NCBI RefSeq assembly: GCF_006385805.1
Contig: NZ_VFSG01000001.1
Span: 1,116,001-1,180,000 of the forward strand
Reading direction: 5' to 3'
Source of the DNA: Streptococcus xiaochunlingii
Lineage (GTDB): Bacteria > Bacillota > Bacilli > Lactobacillales > Streptococcaceae
DNA: 64,000 nucleotides
The position numbers and the translations under genes are program-made. This document shows, in pieces, positions 20,891 to 32,136 of the stretch. The notes beneath the pieces were generated by a model that ran no database searches, was not told the origin of the DNA, and saw only the letters and a list, made by a program, of their open reading frames with translations. The number at the start of each line of letters is the position of its first letter. Positions within the stretch are counted from its first letter, which is position 1.

Positions 20891-21346
20891 TTAATCAATT
20901 TCATAATTTTCTAAAAATACTATAGCTCTATTCAAAGAAATACTTTTTAATCTCTTGTTGATGTCTTTATTATACCTATACAAAGCAATAATTGCGGCAT
21001 AAATTACTACAGCTGATAAAATTACTTGAATGACGGAAGTAATAATAGGTTCAGAACTTATTTTTTTACCAAAACCGTTAAGAAGAATTGCTGTTGCGTA
21101 TGTTACAATAGCAGGAAGAAAAATACCAAAGAGTAAATTATTAATAATACTTATATCATTTTCTTTATACGCATGCTCTGCTAGGATATTTACCTTATAT
21201 TCTAATAGTTCTTCTTTTTGACCAGATTGAAATTTATTTTTTATCTGATTCTTGAGCTCAGTATAGTCCTCATTTGCCAAAGCAGTAAATTTTTCGTACT
21301 GTTCCTTAGAATCAACTACTTCAAAAAGATTAATATTACTACTCAT
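20891..21346 (-). CDS. Uncharacterised small membrane protein in the dnaK operon
   Basis: 151 residues from ATG 21346 (a GTG just before it is possible). Charged N-terminal half with helical heptad-like pattern, two hydrophobic segments (about 73-92 and 101-121), then a basic tail. No family recognised. It starts about 10 bp after the dnaK stop, so it is co-transcribed with the heat-shock genes. It is visibly more AT-rich than its neighbours and its codon use lacks their bias, which suggests a later insertion between dnaK and dnaJ. Confidence 0.75.
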   Translation of the reverse strand: MSSNINLFEVVDSKEQYEKFTALANEDYTELKNQIKNKFQSGQKEELLEYKVNILAEHAYKENDISIINNLLFGIFLPAIVTYATAILLNGFGKKISSEPIITSVIQVILSAVVIYAAIIALYRYNKDINKRLKSISLNRAIVFLENYEID

Positions 21347-21355
21347 CACTTTTCC

Positions 21356-23191
<1,836 letters not shown>

Positions 23192-23225
23192 TTAAATTTA
23201 TCTTCTTTTTTTTTGATATTTTCCT

Positions 23226-23244
23226 TGCAAGCCTCCGGCTTGCG
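23226..23244. other. Hairpin between grpE and dnaK
   Basis: GCAAGCC/GGCTTGC stem with a 3-base loop, in the 124-bp grpE-dnaK gap. There is no T-run, so it is more likely an RNA processing or stability element than a terminator (inference). Confidence 0.5.
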
Positions 23245-23303
23245 TTTTATCTTTCTTTCATAGTTTAGTGTCGTTTCGGACAAGATTTTTTAAGTTTTCT
23301 ATC

Positions 23304-23828
23304 CTAGTTATAAACTACTACCATCGCTGGTCTTAGGATGCGGTCATGGAGTTTGTAGCCTTTTTGGAAGACTTGTGCGATGGTGTCTGCTGGATGTTCG
23401 TCATCTGCAGGCAAGGTTTGGATGGCCATGTGGTAGTTATGGTCAAATTCTCCGTCCGCTGGAATTTCTTCGATTCCTTCTTCTTTCAGAGCATGTACCA
23501 AACTTTCTTGGACCATTTCCAAGCCCTTCTTCACATCATCTGTCAACCCTTCAACGGCAAGGGCACGTTCGAGGTTGTCCAGTGATGGTAAGATCGCTTT
23601 TGCCAAATCTTGGCTACGGTATTTTTGTAATTGTTGACGTTCTTCATTGGCACGGCGCTGAATGTTTTGCATTTCTGCATGAGCACGAAGGTACTTGTTT
23701 TCAAATTCTTCGGCACGCGCTTGTGCTTCTTCTAACTCAGAAGGTTGGTTGCTTTCCTCTACAACTTCTTCAGTTGTCTCGGCAACTTCCTCTTCTTTCA
23801 CGTCTTCTTTTTTGATATCTTCTGTCAA
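23304..23828 (-). CDS. grpE: Nucleotide exchange factor GrpE
   Basis: 174 residues if TTG 23826-23828 is the start, which has AAGGGGTG 6 bp upstream and gives the usual (M)TEDIKKED opening. ATG 23846 adds six residues but has no Shine-Dalgarno. Acidic N-terminal tail, long dimerising coiled coil (about 35-85), then the beta domain ending in [11 protein letters not shown]. Releases ADP from DnaK. Sits directly after hrcA in the CIRCE-controlled operon. Confidence 0.95.
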   Translation of the reverse strand: MTEDIKKEDVKEEEVAETTEEVVEESNQPSELEEAQARAEEFENKYLRAHAEMQNIQRRANEERQQLQKYRSQDLAKAILPSLDNLERALAVEGLTDDVKKGLEMVQESLVHALKEEGIEEIPADGEFDHNYHMAIQTLPADDEHPADTIAQVFQKGYKLHDRILRPAMVVVYN

Positions 23829-23852
23829 GGCATACACCCCTTTCATTTGGTC

Positions 23853-24887
23853 TTAATTTACTTCATAATGGTTGCTGTTGAGGTAACGGTAGTAATCCGT
23901 CAACTTCATGACCAACACTCGGCCGATAACATTGACCAGACTAATCACCCGCCTGTAATCCATCTCTACGGGACCAATCACATGCATGAGGGCCACCCCA
24001 CGATAAGGAACCAAGAATTTGTGGCTAATGACCGTCACATTTTTCAAGGCCTTCTCTTGGGATTCCGCAACCAGGATCTGAGTCATTTGGTCTTCTGGCA
24101 TTCCCCCTCGTAACTCCAAGGCTACGTGTTGGGGATTATCTAAGAACTGATAGGTCTGAAGATCGGCATAACTCAAAGATGAAACCTTTCCTTCTACAAA
24201 GACCAGTTCTTGAAACAGTTGCGAGAAGACGTAATCGAATAGATCCAAGACATTGTCTGTCGTTTTGAAGTAGCGCTGTACAATCTGTGGAATCTCCGTC
24301 CGCAAGCGGTAGTGGATATCCAAGACCGTATTTCCAATGAAGCGTTCTTGAACCAGCTGATGGAAGATTTCCAAGTCACTGGTTAAGAAATTCTTTGGAA
24401 TGGCAAATTGTACGGTGACAGGCTTTGATTCATCCAAGGTCAACACCGCTAAGGCATCGTGGTTGGATAATGGAACAATCTCAAAACCCGTCAAGCGCTG
24501 CCGTGTCGGCTCCACATCCTGAATCACTGCGGTGTAGCCCGTCATCTGGGCTAATAACTTGGCCGTAGCATCCAAGATATCATCTAACTTAAAGGCTTCG
24601 AAATCAAAGGCTTTCACCACCTGGTAGACATCTTGTTCATCAATCAACTCTAGATCGAGCGAGTTCTGAACGAAATATTGGAAACCAGCTCGGCTAGGCA
24701 TTCGGCCACTCGAAGTATGGGCTTTCTCTAGCAACCCTTGCTTTTCGAGGGCAGCCATATCGTTTCGGATGGTCGCACTACTGGATTGAATGACATCTTG
24801 TAGCGCTTTTGAGCCGACCGGTTCGTGGGTCTTGGTAAAGATATCGACGACAAGATTGAGAATCTCATTTTGACGTTCTGTAACCAT
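23853..24887 (-). CDS. hrcA: Heat-inducible transcription repressor HrcA
   Basis: 344 residues: N-terminal winged helix ([14 protein letters not shown] to about residue 65), a GAF-like domain, and the HrcA-specific C-terminal dimerisation region with [10 protein letters not shown] near 310. Binds CIRCE and represses the hrcA-grpE-dnaK operon; GroEL normally keeps it active. Starts at ATG 24887 after GAGAGGTGAGG. Two CIRCE sites precede it, consistent with autoregulation. Confidence 0.97.
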   Translation of the reverse strand: MVTERQNEILNLVVDIFTKTHEPVGSKALQDVIQSSSATIRNDMAALEKQGLLEKAHTSSGRMPSRAGFQYFVQNSLDLELIDEQDVYQVVKAFDFEAFKLDDILDATAKLLAQMTGYTAVIQDVEPTRQRLTGFEIVPLSNHDALAVLTLDESKPVTVQFAIPKNFLTSDLEIFHQLVQERFIGNTVLDIHYRLRTEIPQIVQRYFKTTDNVLDLFDYVFSQLFQELVFVEGKVSSLSYADLQTYQFLDNPQHVALELRGGMPEDQMTQILVAESQEKALKNVTVISHKFLVPYRGVALMHVIGPVEMDYRRVISLVNVIGRVLVMKLTDYYRYLNSNHYEVN

Positions 24888-24908
24888 GACCTCACCTCTC
24901 TTTCGTAT

Positions 24909-24935
24909 TTAGCACTCTAAACACTCAAGTGCTAA
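24909..24935. promoter_or_regulatory. CIRCE operator 1 (imperfect)
   Basis: TTAGCACTC-N9-AAGTGCTAA; one mismatch to the consensus right arm (GAGTGCTAA). Located between the -10 box and the hrcA start. Confidence 0.92.
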
Positions 24936-24946
24936 ACCATGATTCT

Positions 24947-24974
24947 ATTATACACTCTCTCAAAAGAAAGTCAA
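24947..24974 (-). promoter_or_regulatory. Promoter of hrcA-grpE-dnaK
   Basis: TTGACT and TATAAT with a 16-bp spacer on the minus strand, flanked by the two CIRCE operators. Confidence 0.85.
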
Positions 24975-24991
24975 GAAAAAAATCCAAAAAA

Positions 24992-25018
24992 TTAGCACTC
25001 TTTTTTAAAGAGTGCTAA
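24992..25018. promoter_or_regulatory. CIRCE operator 2 (perfect)
   Basis: TTAGCACTC-N9-GAGTGCTAA, an exact match, placed upstream of the -35 box. It may also act as a hairpin ending transcripts from the carboxypeptidase gene. Confidence 0.95.
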
Positions 25019-25053
25019 AAATCATTCTTAAGACCGATACTAGGCCAAAAAAA

Positions 25054-25827
25054 CTATAAACCTGCTTCTTTCAGCTTTTGAATGTATTCTTCTAAGACCA
25101 GTTGGTGCTTGACCATATACTGGGCATTTTCTACACCGACGTAGCGGAAGTGCCAGTTTTCATAGTCTACACCCGTGATCGCGTTTTTCCCTTCTGGATA
25201 ACGGAGAACAAACCCATATTGTGGCGCCAAGGCAATAATTTGTTGTACTACCTCTTCGGACAGCCCATTTGGGGCACTCATATCAATTGCAAGACCCGTC
25301 TGGTGCTCACTAGCTCCTGGAACCTGTACCTGAGCTTGTGCCTGACGTTCTGCTTCTTCATGAGAAAGACCAGTAGCTTCCAACTGTGCTACCTGCTCAT
25401 TGTAAAGCTCTGTTTGCTCCTCCACACTTCGATAACCGGAAATCAAGGACTCCTCAGGAGCAACTGCCCTTGCCGCCGCTAAAAATTGTTTGGTTTGTTC
25501 TGCAATCCGACTATCCACCTTGATTTCTTCAACGTCGACTAACTGAGGATTCAGCTCGGCTAACTTGTTGTCTCGGTTGACCAGGACTAGGTTCCAATCC
25601 TTACTAGAAACTTGGGGAAGATCTGTTTTAGGTTTTTCTTCCTTTTTCTCAACCTTTTTTGGAATGCTTGTTTCTACTTTTTTATCTTCAACAGAGCCCA
25701 TATGAAGCCATTGAGGTTTCAAATAGAAAATACCCACTCCTGCTCCAATTAGACAGATGCCTAAACAGCAGAGTACGATCCAGCTAACTTTCTTTTCTCT
25801 TTTCTTGGCAAGTTTATATTTAGTCAT
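25054..25827 (-). CDS. M15B D-alanyl-D-alanine / L,D-carboxypeptidase (VanY/LdcB-like)
   Basis: 257 residues. Basic N-terminus, one membrane helix (about 15-35), a Lys/Glu linker, then a zinc peptidase domain with SGYRS, HQTGLAIDMS (His and Asp ligands) and NWHFRYVG (His ligand): the VanY/LdcB signature. No lipobox seen; anchored by its signal segment. It trims cell-wall stem peptides outside the membrane. Its start overlaps the preceding phosphatase gene by 8 bp, so the two are translationally coupled. Confidence 0.92.
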   Translation of the reverse strand: MTKYKLAKKREKKVSWIVLCCLGICLIGAGVGIFYLKPQWLHMGSVEDKKVETSIPKKVEKKEEKPKTDLPQVSSKDWNLVLVNRDNKLAELNPQLVDVEEIKVDSRIAEQTKQFLAAARAVAPEESLISGYRSVEEQTELYNEQVAQLEATGLSHEEAERQAQAQVQVPGASEHQTGLAIDMSAPNGLSEEVVQQIIALAPQYGFVLRYPEGKNAITGVDYENWHFRYVGVENAQYMVKHQLVLEEYIQKLKEAGL

Positions 25828-26518
25828 GATTTCCCTCTAACCATTTTGCTCCAACCTGGCGGTATGACAGATCTCCAACTGCTTCTAGTTTAAATTGGCC
25901 ATCTTCATACTCAATAACAGTCACACTACCATTGTCCAAGACCAATTCTTTAAAGGCTTTTGGATCAATCAGGTAAATCAAGGTACTGATGGTCATCCCA
26001 TGACTGACCACGATGGCATTCCCGCCACCCTTAGACTCGACATCCTTAGCAATTGCCGTAAAGCCATCCAAGATGCGGTCACGAAGGGTTTCCCAGGACT
26101 CTGCCCAGCCGGCTGTGTCCACTTCGACAATCCCTTCTGCCAACTCCATCAAGCTCAAATGATGGAAGTCATCAACCCGAAAGACACGTGGCAAAACGCC
26201 CAAAAAGAGTTCCCCGTCATAGGCTCCATCAAAACTTCCAAAGCACCATTCGCGGATGCGCTTATCATAACGGTAAGGAATCTTACCCGTTAACCCTAAT
26301 TCTTCTAGCACAATCCCCATGGTTTGAATGGTTCGACCGGAGTCGCTGGACACGGCTTGTTGGAAATGAATCCCGGCTTCACGTAGACCAATCCCCAATT
26401 CGTGAATCCCTCGTTCGCCGGCTTCTGTCAAGGGACTATCAGACCAACCTTGGGCGCGACCAATGGTATTAAACATGGTTTTTCCATGACGGGCAATATA
26501 CAATTTTGTCTTTGCCAT
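25820..26518 (-). CDS. Histidine phosphatase (phosphoglycerate-mutase-like), copy 2
   Basis: 232 residues. RHG motif at 10-12 (ARHGKTMFN) with the phospho-acceptor histidine and a second catalytic His in VVSHGMTI near 175: the cofactor-dependent PGM/acid phosphatase fold. Clearly paralogous to the adjacent 26560-27276 gene; both share RAQGWSD, EWCFGSFDGAY and AKGGGNA-type blocks. Length and motifs fit a broad phosphatase rather than glycolytic PGM. GGAGG precedes ATG 26518. Confidence 0.9.
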   Translation of the reverse strand: MAKTKLYIARHGKTMFNTIGRAQGWSDSPLTEAGERGIHELGIGLREAGIHFQQAVSSDSGRTIQTMGIVLEELGLTGKIPYRYDKRIREWCFGSFDGAYDGELFLGVLPRVFRVDDFHHLSLMELAEGIVEVDTAGWAESWETLRDRILDGFTAIAKDVESKGGGNAIVVSHGMTISTLIYLIDPKAFKELVLDNGSVTVIEYEDGQFKLEAVGDLSYRQVGAKWLEGNHD

Positions 26519-26559
26519 TTTTATCCTCCTGCAATTGTTTTCTTCTTATGTAAGGTTTC

Positions 26560-27276
26560 TTATTTTTTTACATCAAGTTCTTCTGAGTGGGCTGCTAACC
26601 AGTTAGCACCCAGCTTGCGATAAGACTCATCTCCGATAGTCTGGATCAAGAAGTGTCCATTTTCGTATTCTACTAAGGTGACACTACCATTTTCAACCCT
26701 TGGATCCAACTCAATCTCTGGATTCAAAATACAAACAAAGGAACCGATGGTCATGCTGTGACTAACAACCAAGGCATTTCCACCACCCTTGGCTTCAACT
26801 TCCTTGGCAATCTCCTCAAAGCCATCTACAATCCGTTTTTTCAACACATCCCATGGTTCAGCCCAACCGGCTGTATCTACTTGGTAGATTCCATTCGCCA
26901 GTTCTTCCAGGGTAAGTTTCTTATAGTCTTCAATATCTAGAACCCGAGGAACGACTCCACGGAAAAGTTCCCCTCCGTAGGCACCATCAAAACTTCCAAA
27001 ACACCATTCCCGGATCTTTTTGTTGAAAGTATAAGGAATCTGATCTGTGAGCCCAAGCTCGTCTAAAACAATTCCCATGGTTCGAATAGCACGACCTGAA
27101 TCGCTGGAAACAGCACGGACAAAGTCCAAACCAGATTCTCTCAAACCAACCCCCAATTCACGGATACCTTCTTCTCCTTGAGCAGTTAAAGGTGTATCCG
27201 ACCAACCTTGGGCACGACCTATCGTATTAAACATGGTTTTTCCATGCCGAATAATAAATAATCTTGTTTTCGCCAT
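26560..27276 (-). CDS. Histidine phosphatase (phosphoglycerate-mutase-like), copy 1
   Basis: 238 residues. RHG motif at 10-12 (IRHGKTMFN) and VVSHSMTI near 175. Tandem paralogue of the following gene; together with the VanY-like peptidase they form a three-gene operon read right to left. AAAGGAG precedes ATG 27276. The second motif has Ser where copy 2 has Gly after the catalytic His, so substrate preference may differ. A role in envelope or nucleotide metabolism cannot be chosen from sequence. Confidence 0.9.
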   Translation of the reverse strand: MAKTRLFIIRHGKTMFNTIGRAQGWSDTPLTAQGEEGIRELGVGLRESGLDFVRAVSSDSGRAIRTMGIVLDELGLTDQIPYTFNKKIREWCFGSFDGAYGGELFRGVVPRVLDIEDYKKLTLEELANGIYQVDTAGWAEPWDVLKKRIVDGFEEIAKEVEAKGGGNALVVSHSMTIGSFVCILNPEIELDPRVENGSVTLVEYENGHFLIQTIGDESYRKLGANWLAAHSEELDVKK

Positions 27277-27375
27277 GTGATCTCCTTTTACGCCCTTCTA
27301 TTATATCATTTTTTATAAGGAAACTGGCAGCGATGACCTCTCGATTCACTTTCACTTCCTCGACCAACATTAAAA

Positions 27376-27403
27376 GCCCTGAGCAAAAATCCTGCTCCAG
27401 GGC
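27376..27403 (-). terminator. Terminator of the DUF711/ACT operon
   Basis: GCCCTGGAGC/GCTCAGGGC hairpin followed by TTTT on the minus strand. Confidence 0.85.
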
Positions 27404-27409
27404 CATTTT

Positions 27410-28747
27410 TTAATTTTTAAAACTATGAACTGGGGCCGGAATTTGACCACCACGGGCAATAAAGTCAGCTGACGAAGCCTTGTTGACCTTCATCACTGGA
27501 GCAGACCCAAGAAGTCCTCCGAGCTCTAACATATCGCCTTCTTTTCCATAAGGAATGATCCGAACGGCTGTTGTCTTTTGGTTGATGACCCCGATTGCTG
27601 CTTCATCCGCGATCATGGCCGCAATGGTTGTAGCTGGTGTATCTGCTGGGATGGCAATCATATCCAGACCGACGGAACAGATAGCTGTCATGGCTTCCAA
27701 TTTTTCCAGGTTGATATGACCTGATTGGACCGCCGCAATCATCCCTTCATCTTCTGAGACCGGAATGAAGGCACCCGACAACCCACCGACTTGGTTACAA
27801 GCCATGATGCCGCCTTTTTTCACTTGGTCATTGAGCAGAGCCAGCGCTGCTGTTGTCCCGTGGGTTCCTACTACTTCAAGCCCCATGGCTTCAAGGACAC
27901 GGGCTACAGAGTCTCCAACAGCTGGTGTTGGTGCGAGAGACAAGTCTACAATCCCAAACTCAACACCGAGACGTTCACTAGCCATTTGACCCACTAATTG
28001 TCCGACACGGGTAATCTTGAAGGCTGTCTTCTTGACGGTTTCCGCCAATACATCAAAGCTAGCTCCTGGAACTTTTTCAATGGCCCGTTGGACAACACCA
28101 GGCCCTGAAACCCCAACGTTGATTACGACATCCGCTTCACCGACACCGTGGAAGGCTCCCGCCATAAAGGGATTATCTTCTACCGCATTGGCAAAAACTA
28201 CGAGCTTACCAGGCCCCATTGGATCTGCTTGGGAAGCTTTTTTAATGATGCGCCCCATGTCTCTGACAGCGGTCATATTGATCCCCGTCTTGGTCGATCC
28301 GATATTGACTGAAGAGCAGACAAAATCTGTCTCCGCAAGAGCACGAGGAATGGAATTAATGAGGATCTCATCCCCTTTTTGGTAGCCTTTTTGAACCAGA
28401 GCTGAGAAACCACCGATAAAGTTGACCCCAACTTCTTTCGCCGCACGATCCAACGCCTTGGCAAAGGGTACATAGTCTGTCGCATTAGTGGCTGCCCCGA
28501 TAATGGAAATCGGAGTGACCGAAACCCGTTTATTTACAATAGGGATCCCAAGTTCTGCCGCGATCTCATCCCCAACAGCCACTAAGTCCTTGGCCTTTGT
28601 CACAATCTTCTGGTAGACTTTTTCTGCCGCCTTATCGATATCCGGATCAATACAATCTAGAAGGGAGATCCCCATGGTGATGGTCCGAACATCGAAGTTC
28701 TGCTCGTCAATCATGGCAATGGTTTCTGTTACCTGTCTAATGTCCAT
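27410..28747 (-). CDS. PFL-family (DUF711, UPF0210) protein
   Basis: 445 residues, the full family length. Starts [13 protein letters not shown] and ends [13 protein letters not shown], both characteristic of the DUF711/UPF0210 family, whose fold resembles pyruvate formate-lyase but lacks the usual active-site signature. Function unknown. It follows the small ACT-domain gene by 18 bp, a pairing conserved in many Firmicutes and archaea, suggesting an amino-acid-regulated enzyme (inference). Confidence 0.93.
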   Translation of the reverse strand: MDIRQVTETIAMIDEQNFDVRTITMGISLLDCIDPDIDKAAEKVYQKIVTKAKDLVAVGDEIAAELGIPIVNKRVSVTPISIIGAATNATDYVPFAKALDRAAKEVGVNFIGGFSALVQKGYQKGDEILINSIPRALAETDFVCSSVNIGSTKTGINMTAVRDMGRIIKKASQADPMGPGKLVVFANAVEDNPFMAGAFHGVGEADVVINVGVSGPGVVQRAIEKVPGASFDVLAETVKKTAFKITRVGQLVGQMASERLGVEFGIVDLSLAPTPAVGDSVARVLEAMGLEVVGTHGTTAALALLNDQVKKGGIMACNQVGGLSGAFIPVSEDEGMIAAVQSGHINLEKLEAMTAICSVGLDMIAIPADTPATTIAAMIADEAAIGVINQKTTAVRIIPYGKEGDMLELGGLLGSAPVMKVNKASSADFIARGGQIPAPVHSFKN

Positions 28748-28765
28748 AAATTCTCAACCCCTATC

Positions 28766-29032
28766 TTACAAATTGTGCATGGCATCAAAAATCGCTGCGC
28801 TTTGGATATTGATTTTCACATGAAGAGACTGACCGAATTCTTCCAACTCTGAACGGAGCTGTGTGAAATCTTTTTTCTCATCGGACGATACGACCGCCAT
28901 CATGGTAAAGTATTCATCCAATACAGTTTGAGAGATATCATCGATATTGAGTCCTAATTCTGCCACTTTCGTTGCAACACCCGCTACGATTCCTTTTTGG
29001 TCTTTACCAACGACTGTAATAATTGCTTTCAT
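28766..29032 (-). CDS. ACT domain-containing protein (UPF0237)
   Basis: 88 residues, a single ACT domain from start to end (MKAIITVVGKDQKGIVAGV), the UPF0237 type. It probably binds a small ligand such as an amino acid and regulates the DUF711 protein encoded next to it. ATG 29032 has GGAG upstream. Head gene of a two-gene operon. Confidence 0.93.
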   Translation of the reverse strand: MKAIITVVGKDQKGIVAGVATKVAELGLNIDDISQTVLDEYFTMMAVVSSDEKKDFTQLRSELEEFGQSLHVKINIQSAAIFDAMHNL

Positions 29033-29131
29033 TTCACTGCTCCATTCTATCTATTTGCTTCCATTGTAGCACATTCCCCTTAAAATCGCCCTTCTCAACT
29101 GGGAACGTTAGGATATTTTTACGTGTATAAA

Positions 29132-29316
29132 CAATAAAGAGGCTGGGACAAAAGTCCTAGCCTCTTTATTGTTTTTGGATTGTCGAGCAAGACGCAGTGG
29201 TTGAGTGGGCTCTACTACGCTGATTTCATCAGCTTTTACAGCCCTACTCAACTGTGCGGAGGTGAGACGACGAAATCGAATTCTAACGAATTACCGATTT
29301 CTGTCCCACTCTCTCT
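29132..29316 (-). repeat. Dispersed ~180-bp multi-stem repeat, copy 2
   Basis: Inverse copy of 18646-18824 with only scattered substitutions. Begins with the hairpin AATAAAGAGGCT/AGCCTCTTTATT and ends next to the VanZ/RDD gene stop, which it may help terminate. Confidence 0.9.
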
Positions 29317-30436
29317 ATTTTGACGATTCGGTTTCATCCTTTAGGATACCTTCCTTCACGCGCACGGTACTCTCATACTCGGCTCCAGCTAGACGGTCAA
29401 AGGGAAAGCGACGACTGAGCAAGATGATGGCAAGGGTGAGGATCAGGTACAATAAGAGCACAAAGAAGAGCAATAAAATCATAGATAGAGTCAAAAGGGA
29501 ATTGTCCGTCAAATCCTGATTCAAAAGCGAGATCAAATAGAACAAACCTTGGGGAATCCAGTAGAAATAGCCAACCACTAGGATTCCTCGCCAGATGGTG
29601 CGAAGCCCTTTTTGCTTGTCAAAACGCAAGCGGAATTTCAGTAAAGCCATTCCCAAGGTTTTGCCCCGCCACAAGGGAAGCAAGCTAAAGTATAGCACCA
29701 AAACCGCTACATAAGGAATCATCTCTAAACGCTCGATTACCGCATAAAGCAAGGATAGCATCACAAAGTCGATCAAGAAGGCAAGACCCATCCGGAAACC
29801 AGATACTTTCGTCCCTACTCGGAAAGAATGCTCGTCAATTTCGTCTCTTGTTGGCAATAACCAAACCAGGAACCAACCGAGCAGATAGCCCACTCCACCA
29901 CCGGTGGTATTTTGAATAATGTCATCGACATCTGCTAGACGGTAAGGACCCGGATACATAAAATAGAGACCTGATAACTGGGTCAGCTCCAAAAAGAGAC
30001 TAAAGAGGGCTGTTAGGAGAATCGTTTTCTTAAAACCACACTTGAAATAATAGCGCAGATACATCCCAAAAGGAATCAACATTAGGACATTAAAGGCAGG
30101 CACATAAAAAGTTGGATGCTTGATAGCCTGAAGCCAAGTGCTTGTCTGCGCTATATCAAAAGGACTCTCCTTGAAAAAATCTACCACAAAAGCAAAGGGA
30201 TAAAGATTGATCATTTCCGAGTAGCTAGTATGGATCTTACTCGGATCTGGCAGAGGCAAGACCACCAAGAGATAGACCGTCATCAAGTAAAGCATAAAAG
30301 AATAGAAAATCAGCACCCGCAATTTATTGACCGAACCATATTTTCGATAATTCAAAATCATGTAGGGCAAGGTCAGCAAAAAGGCCAGGAAAGGAAAGAT
30401 CTGAACAGCTGTTTTGATTGTAGAAATGTATCCCAT
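29315..30436 (-). CDS. VanZ-like/RDD-domain membrane protein
   Basis: 373 residues from ATG 30436 (GGGAG 5 bp upstream; an ATG 12 bp earlier has no Shine-Dalgarno). N-terminal VanZ-like domain with about five membrane helices (LPLPDPSKI, IPFGMYLRY), then an RDD domain (about 210-340) with AFLIDFVML and the LWRGKTLGMALLKFRL-type Arg-rich segment. VanZ-type proteins can lower teicoplanin susceptibility, but many housekeeping homologues have no known role. The charged C-terminus ends KDETESSK. Confidence 0.9.
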   Translation of the reverse strand: MGYISTIKTAVQIFPFLAFLLTLPYMILNYRKYGSVNKLRVLIFYSFMLYLMTVYLLVVLPLPDPSKIHTSYSEMINLYPFAFVVDFFKESPFDIAQTSTWLQAIKHPTFYVPAFNVLMLIPFGMYLRYYFKCGFKKTILLTALFSLFLELTQLSGLYFMYPGPYRLADVDDIIQNTTGGGVGYLLGWFLVWLLPTRDEIDEHSFRVGTKVSGFRMGLAFLIDFVMLSLLYAVIERLEMIPYVAVLVLYFSLLPLWRGKTLGMALLKFRLRFDKQKGLRTIWRGILVVGYFYWIPQGLFYLISLLNQDLTDNSLLTLSMILLLFFVLLLYLILTLAIILLSRRFPFDRLAGAEYESTVRVKEGILKDETESSK

Positions 30437-30459
30437 TGTGTCTCCCATTTACCGTTATA

Positions 30460-30495
30460 AAATCACCTTTTGCACAATGACAAAAGGTGATTTCT
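30460..30495 (-). terminator. Hairpin between CPBP protease and VanZ genes
   Basis: AAATCACCTTTTG/CAAAAGGTGATTTT stem, with a short T-run on the minus strand. Confidence 0.65.
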
Positions 30496-30613
30496 TCATT
30501 GATATAGAATATTATACGGCCTAGTAGAGGAAGAGTCAAGGAAGTATGATGAAAACCTCGCTCAATAGTTGGCTCCTCTAACTCCCATTTCACGCCCGGC
30601 CACAGAGACAAGG

Positions 30614-31324
30614 TTATTTAACAAGAAAATGCCAGTAGATATAATTGAAGATGAAAATCCAGATCGGTTTCCAAAAAGTGAGAAAATTGCTAAAGGCATG
30701 CAAGAAGATGGGCAACCGGATATCTTTAGTTTTCTTATAGACAGCTGCGAAGAAGAGTCCTGAACAGAAATAAAGAGAAAAGGTTACAGGATCCCGATAT
30801 TGATGGATCAGATGAAAGGCCGCAAAGAGAAAACCCGAAAGCAAAACATCTAAATGAAACTTACTTTCTTTAAAGAAGACATTCATCAGATAGACTCTAA
30901 AAATAAATTCTTCTATCATAGGAGATGTAACAGTTGCTAGGACAAAAAACAAAGTACCCGAAATACCCGGGCCATTTAGATAAATGGAGGATGGCAATTT
31001 GGTTTGATGAACGACAGGAACCAGCAAATCCTGAAAAGTTTGCAACACCCATCTTTCAACAAAGAACCACAAGAGCACCAGAGCAAAATACCCCAGATAG
31101 TGCCACTTCCATTTCTGTATATTTGAACGGACGACTATCTTCTGTCTTTTGAACCAAAATAGAATGCCGATGAGAAGCAAAGAGTAGAGAATCAAATAGA
31201 TGAAATAAAGAAAACTTACATCACCATTGAAAACTCCAGTTAGGTAGATACCAAGGCCTTCAATCCCAAAAACAAATAGATATAACAGGAACAGTAAAGC
31301 GACTCCATGTTTGGCATATTTCAT
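30614..31324 (-). CDS. CPBP-family intramembrane glutamic protease (CAAX/Abi type)
   Basis: 236 residues, about seven membrane helices. Motifs of the family: EEFIFR near residue 131 (catalytic Glu pair and Arg), FAAFHLIH near 168, and LPIFLHAFSNF near 220. Family members include bacteriocin self-immunity proteins and prenyl-protein proteases. No bacteriocin genes are adjacent, so its role is open. Transcribed alone, ending at a hairpin about 120 bp downstream. The 31325-31660 stretch upstream shows no gene. Confidence 0.9.
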   Translation of the reverse strand: MKYAKHGVALLFLLYLFVFGIEGLGIYLTGVFNGDVSFLYFIYLILYSLLLIGILFWFKRQKIVVRSNIQKWKWHYLGYFALVLLWFFVERWVLQTFQDLLVPVVHQTKLPSSIYLNGPGISGTLFFVLATVTSPMIEEFIFRVYLMNVFFKESKFHLDVLLSGFLFAAFHLIHQYRDPVTFSLYFCSGLFFAAVYKKTKDIRLPIFLHAFSNFLTFWKPIWIFIFNYIYWHFLVK

Positions 31325-31663
31325 ATCATCTTTTCTCCAATATCATTCTTCCATTCAATTATGTACAAGTATAGCACATAGAAAAACTTGTAAGCAAGGA
31401 AGCCCTTAATTGTACCTTCTTGAACAGAAAGTGTCATCTTCTTTTGTTATTTACTCCGCTTTGATAGGAGAAAACAACCGTTTAGATTTTCTAGCCTGAC
31501 GATTCTACAATGTATTATCCCTTAATCATCTGGAGGATTTTGTTTTGAAATAGCTGAAGACCGATGTTTCTTCAAATAGAAAACAAAGCGGCGACCTATT
31601 CATCCCTCTTTTTCACGATATCGTAAGGACTCACTCCAACTTTCAGAATACCGTAGCGAATAT

Positions 31664-31692
31664 TTGACTTTCCATTTCAGAGGGTATATACT
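31664..31692 (+). promoter_or_regulatory. Promoter of the CsbD gene
   Basis: TTGACT and TATACT with a 17-bp spacer. Confidence 0.75.
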
Positions 31693-31782
31693 TATATTAA
31701 TCTGAACTAAATAGTTTTAATTTTTTAAATGAACTGTCTTGAACTCAGATTAAAAAACTATTTACTTAACGGAGGTGGCGCT

Positions 31783-31986
31783 ATGTCATTAGAAGATAAA
31801 TTAAACCAAGTTAAAGGTTCTGTTAAGGAAGGTCTCGGTAAAATAACCGGCGACACAAAAACAGAAGCTGAAGGCGTTGCTGAAAAAGTTGCTTCAAAAG
31901 CAAAAGAAGTTGCTGAAGACGCAAAAGAAGCTGTTGAAGGAGCTATCAACGGTGTGAAAAACATCCTTCACAAAGACGAAAACTAA
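31783..31986 (+). CDS. CsbD-family stress protein
   Basis: 67 residues from ATG 31783, which follows a near-ideal ACGGAGGTGGCG Shine-Dalgarno; upstream in-frame ATG 31729 lacks one. Starts [20 protein letters not shown], the CsbD signature, with Ala/Lys/Glu repeats. Homologues rise in stationary phase and stress (sigma-B in Bacillus, other controls in streptococci). Small, soluble, function unknown. Own promoter and terminator. Confidence 0.93.
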   Translation: MSLEDKLNQVKGSVKEGLGKITGDTKTEAEGVAEKVASKAKEVAEDAKEAVEGAINGVKNILHKDEN

Positions 31987-31999
31987 TCGTTAACGTGCT

Positions 32000-32055
32000 A
32001 AAACCACCCTATTTTCTGCAGTCCTATTTGACTGAGGGAGATGGGGTGGTTTTTG
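32000..32055 (+). terminator. Terminator of the CsbD gene
   Basis: AAACCACCC/GGGGTGGTTTTT stem with a long internal loop. Confidence 0.8.
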
Positions 32056-32083
32056 TTTATCTTTGATTTAGTTTGGGCATAAG

Positions 32084-32112
32084 AAAAAGAACACCCCGAA
32101 AGGTGCTCTTTG
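32084..32112 (-). terminator. Terminator-like hairpin, first rpsI-tail scar
   Basis: AAAGAGCACC/GGTGTTCTTT with TTTTT on the minus strand. Lies 25 bp beyond an AACGTTTAGAG core (32137-32147), an arrangement repeated at 32274-32343. Confidence 0.65.
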
Positions 32113-32136
32113 TATGTATTGTAATTCTGTTGAATG

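Noticed and set aside
30614..31324. CPBP protease as part of a bacteriocin immunity locus.
   Set aside because: No bacteriocin precursor with a double-glycine leader and no ABC exporter nearby, so the function is left open.
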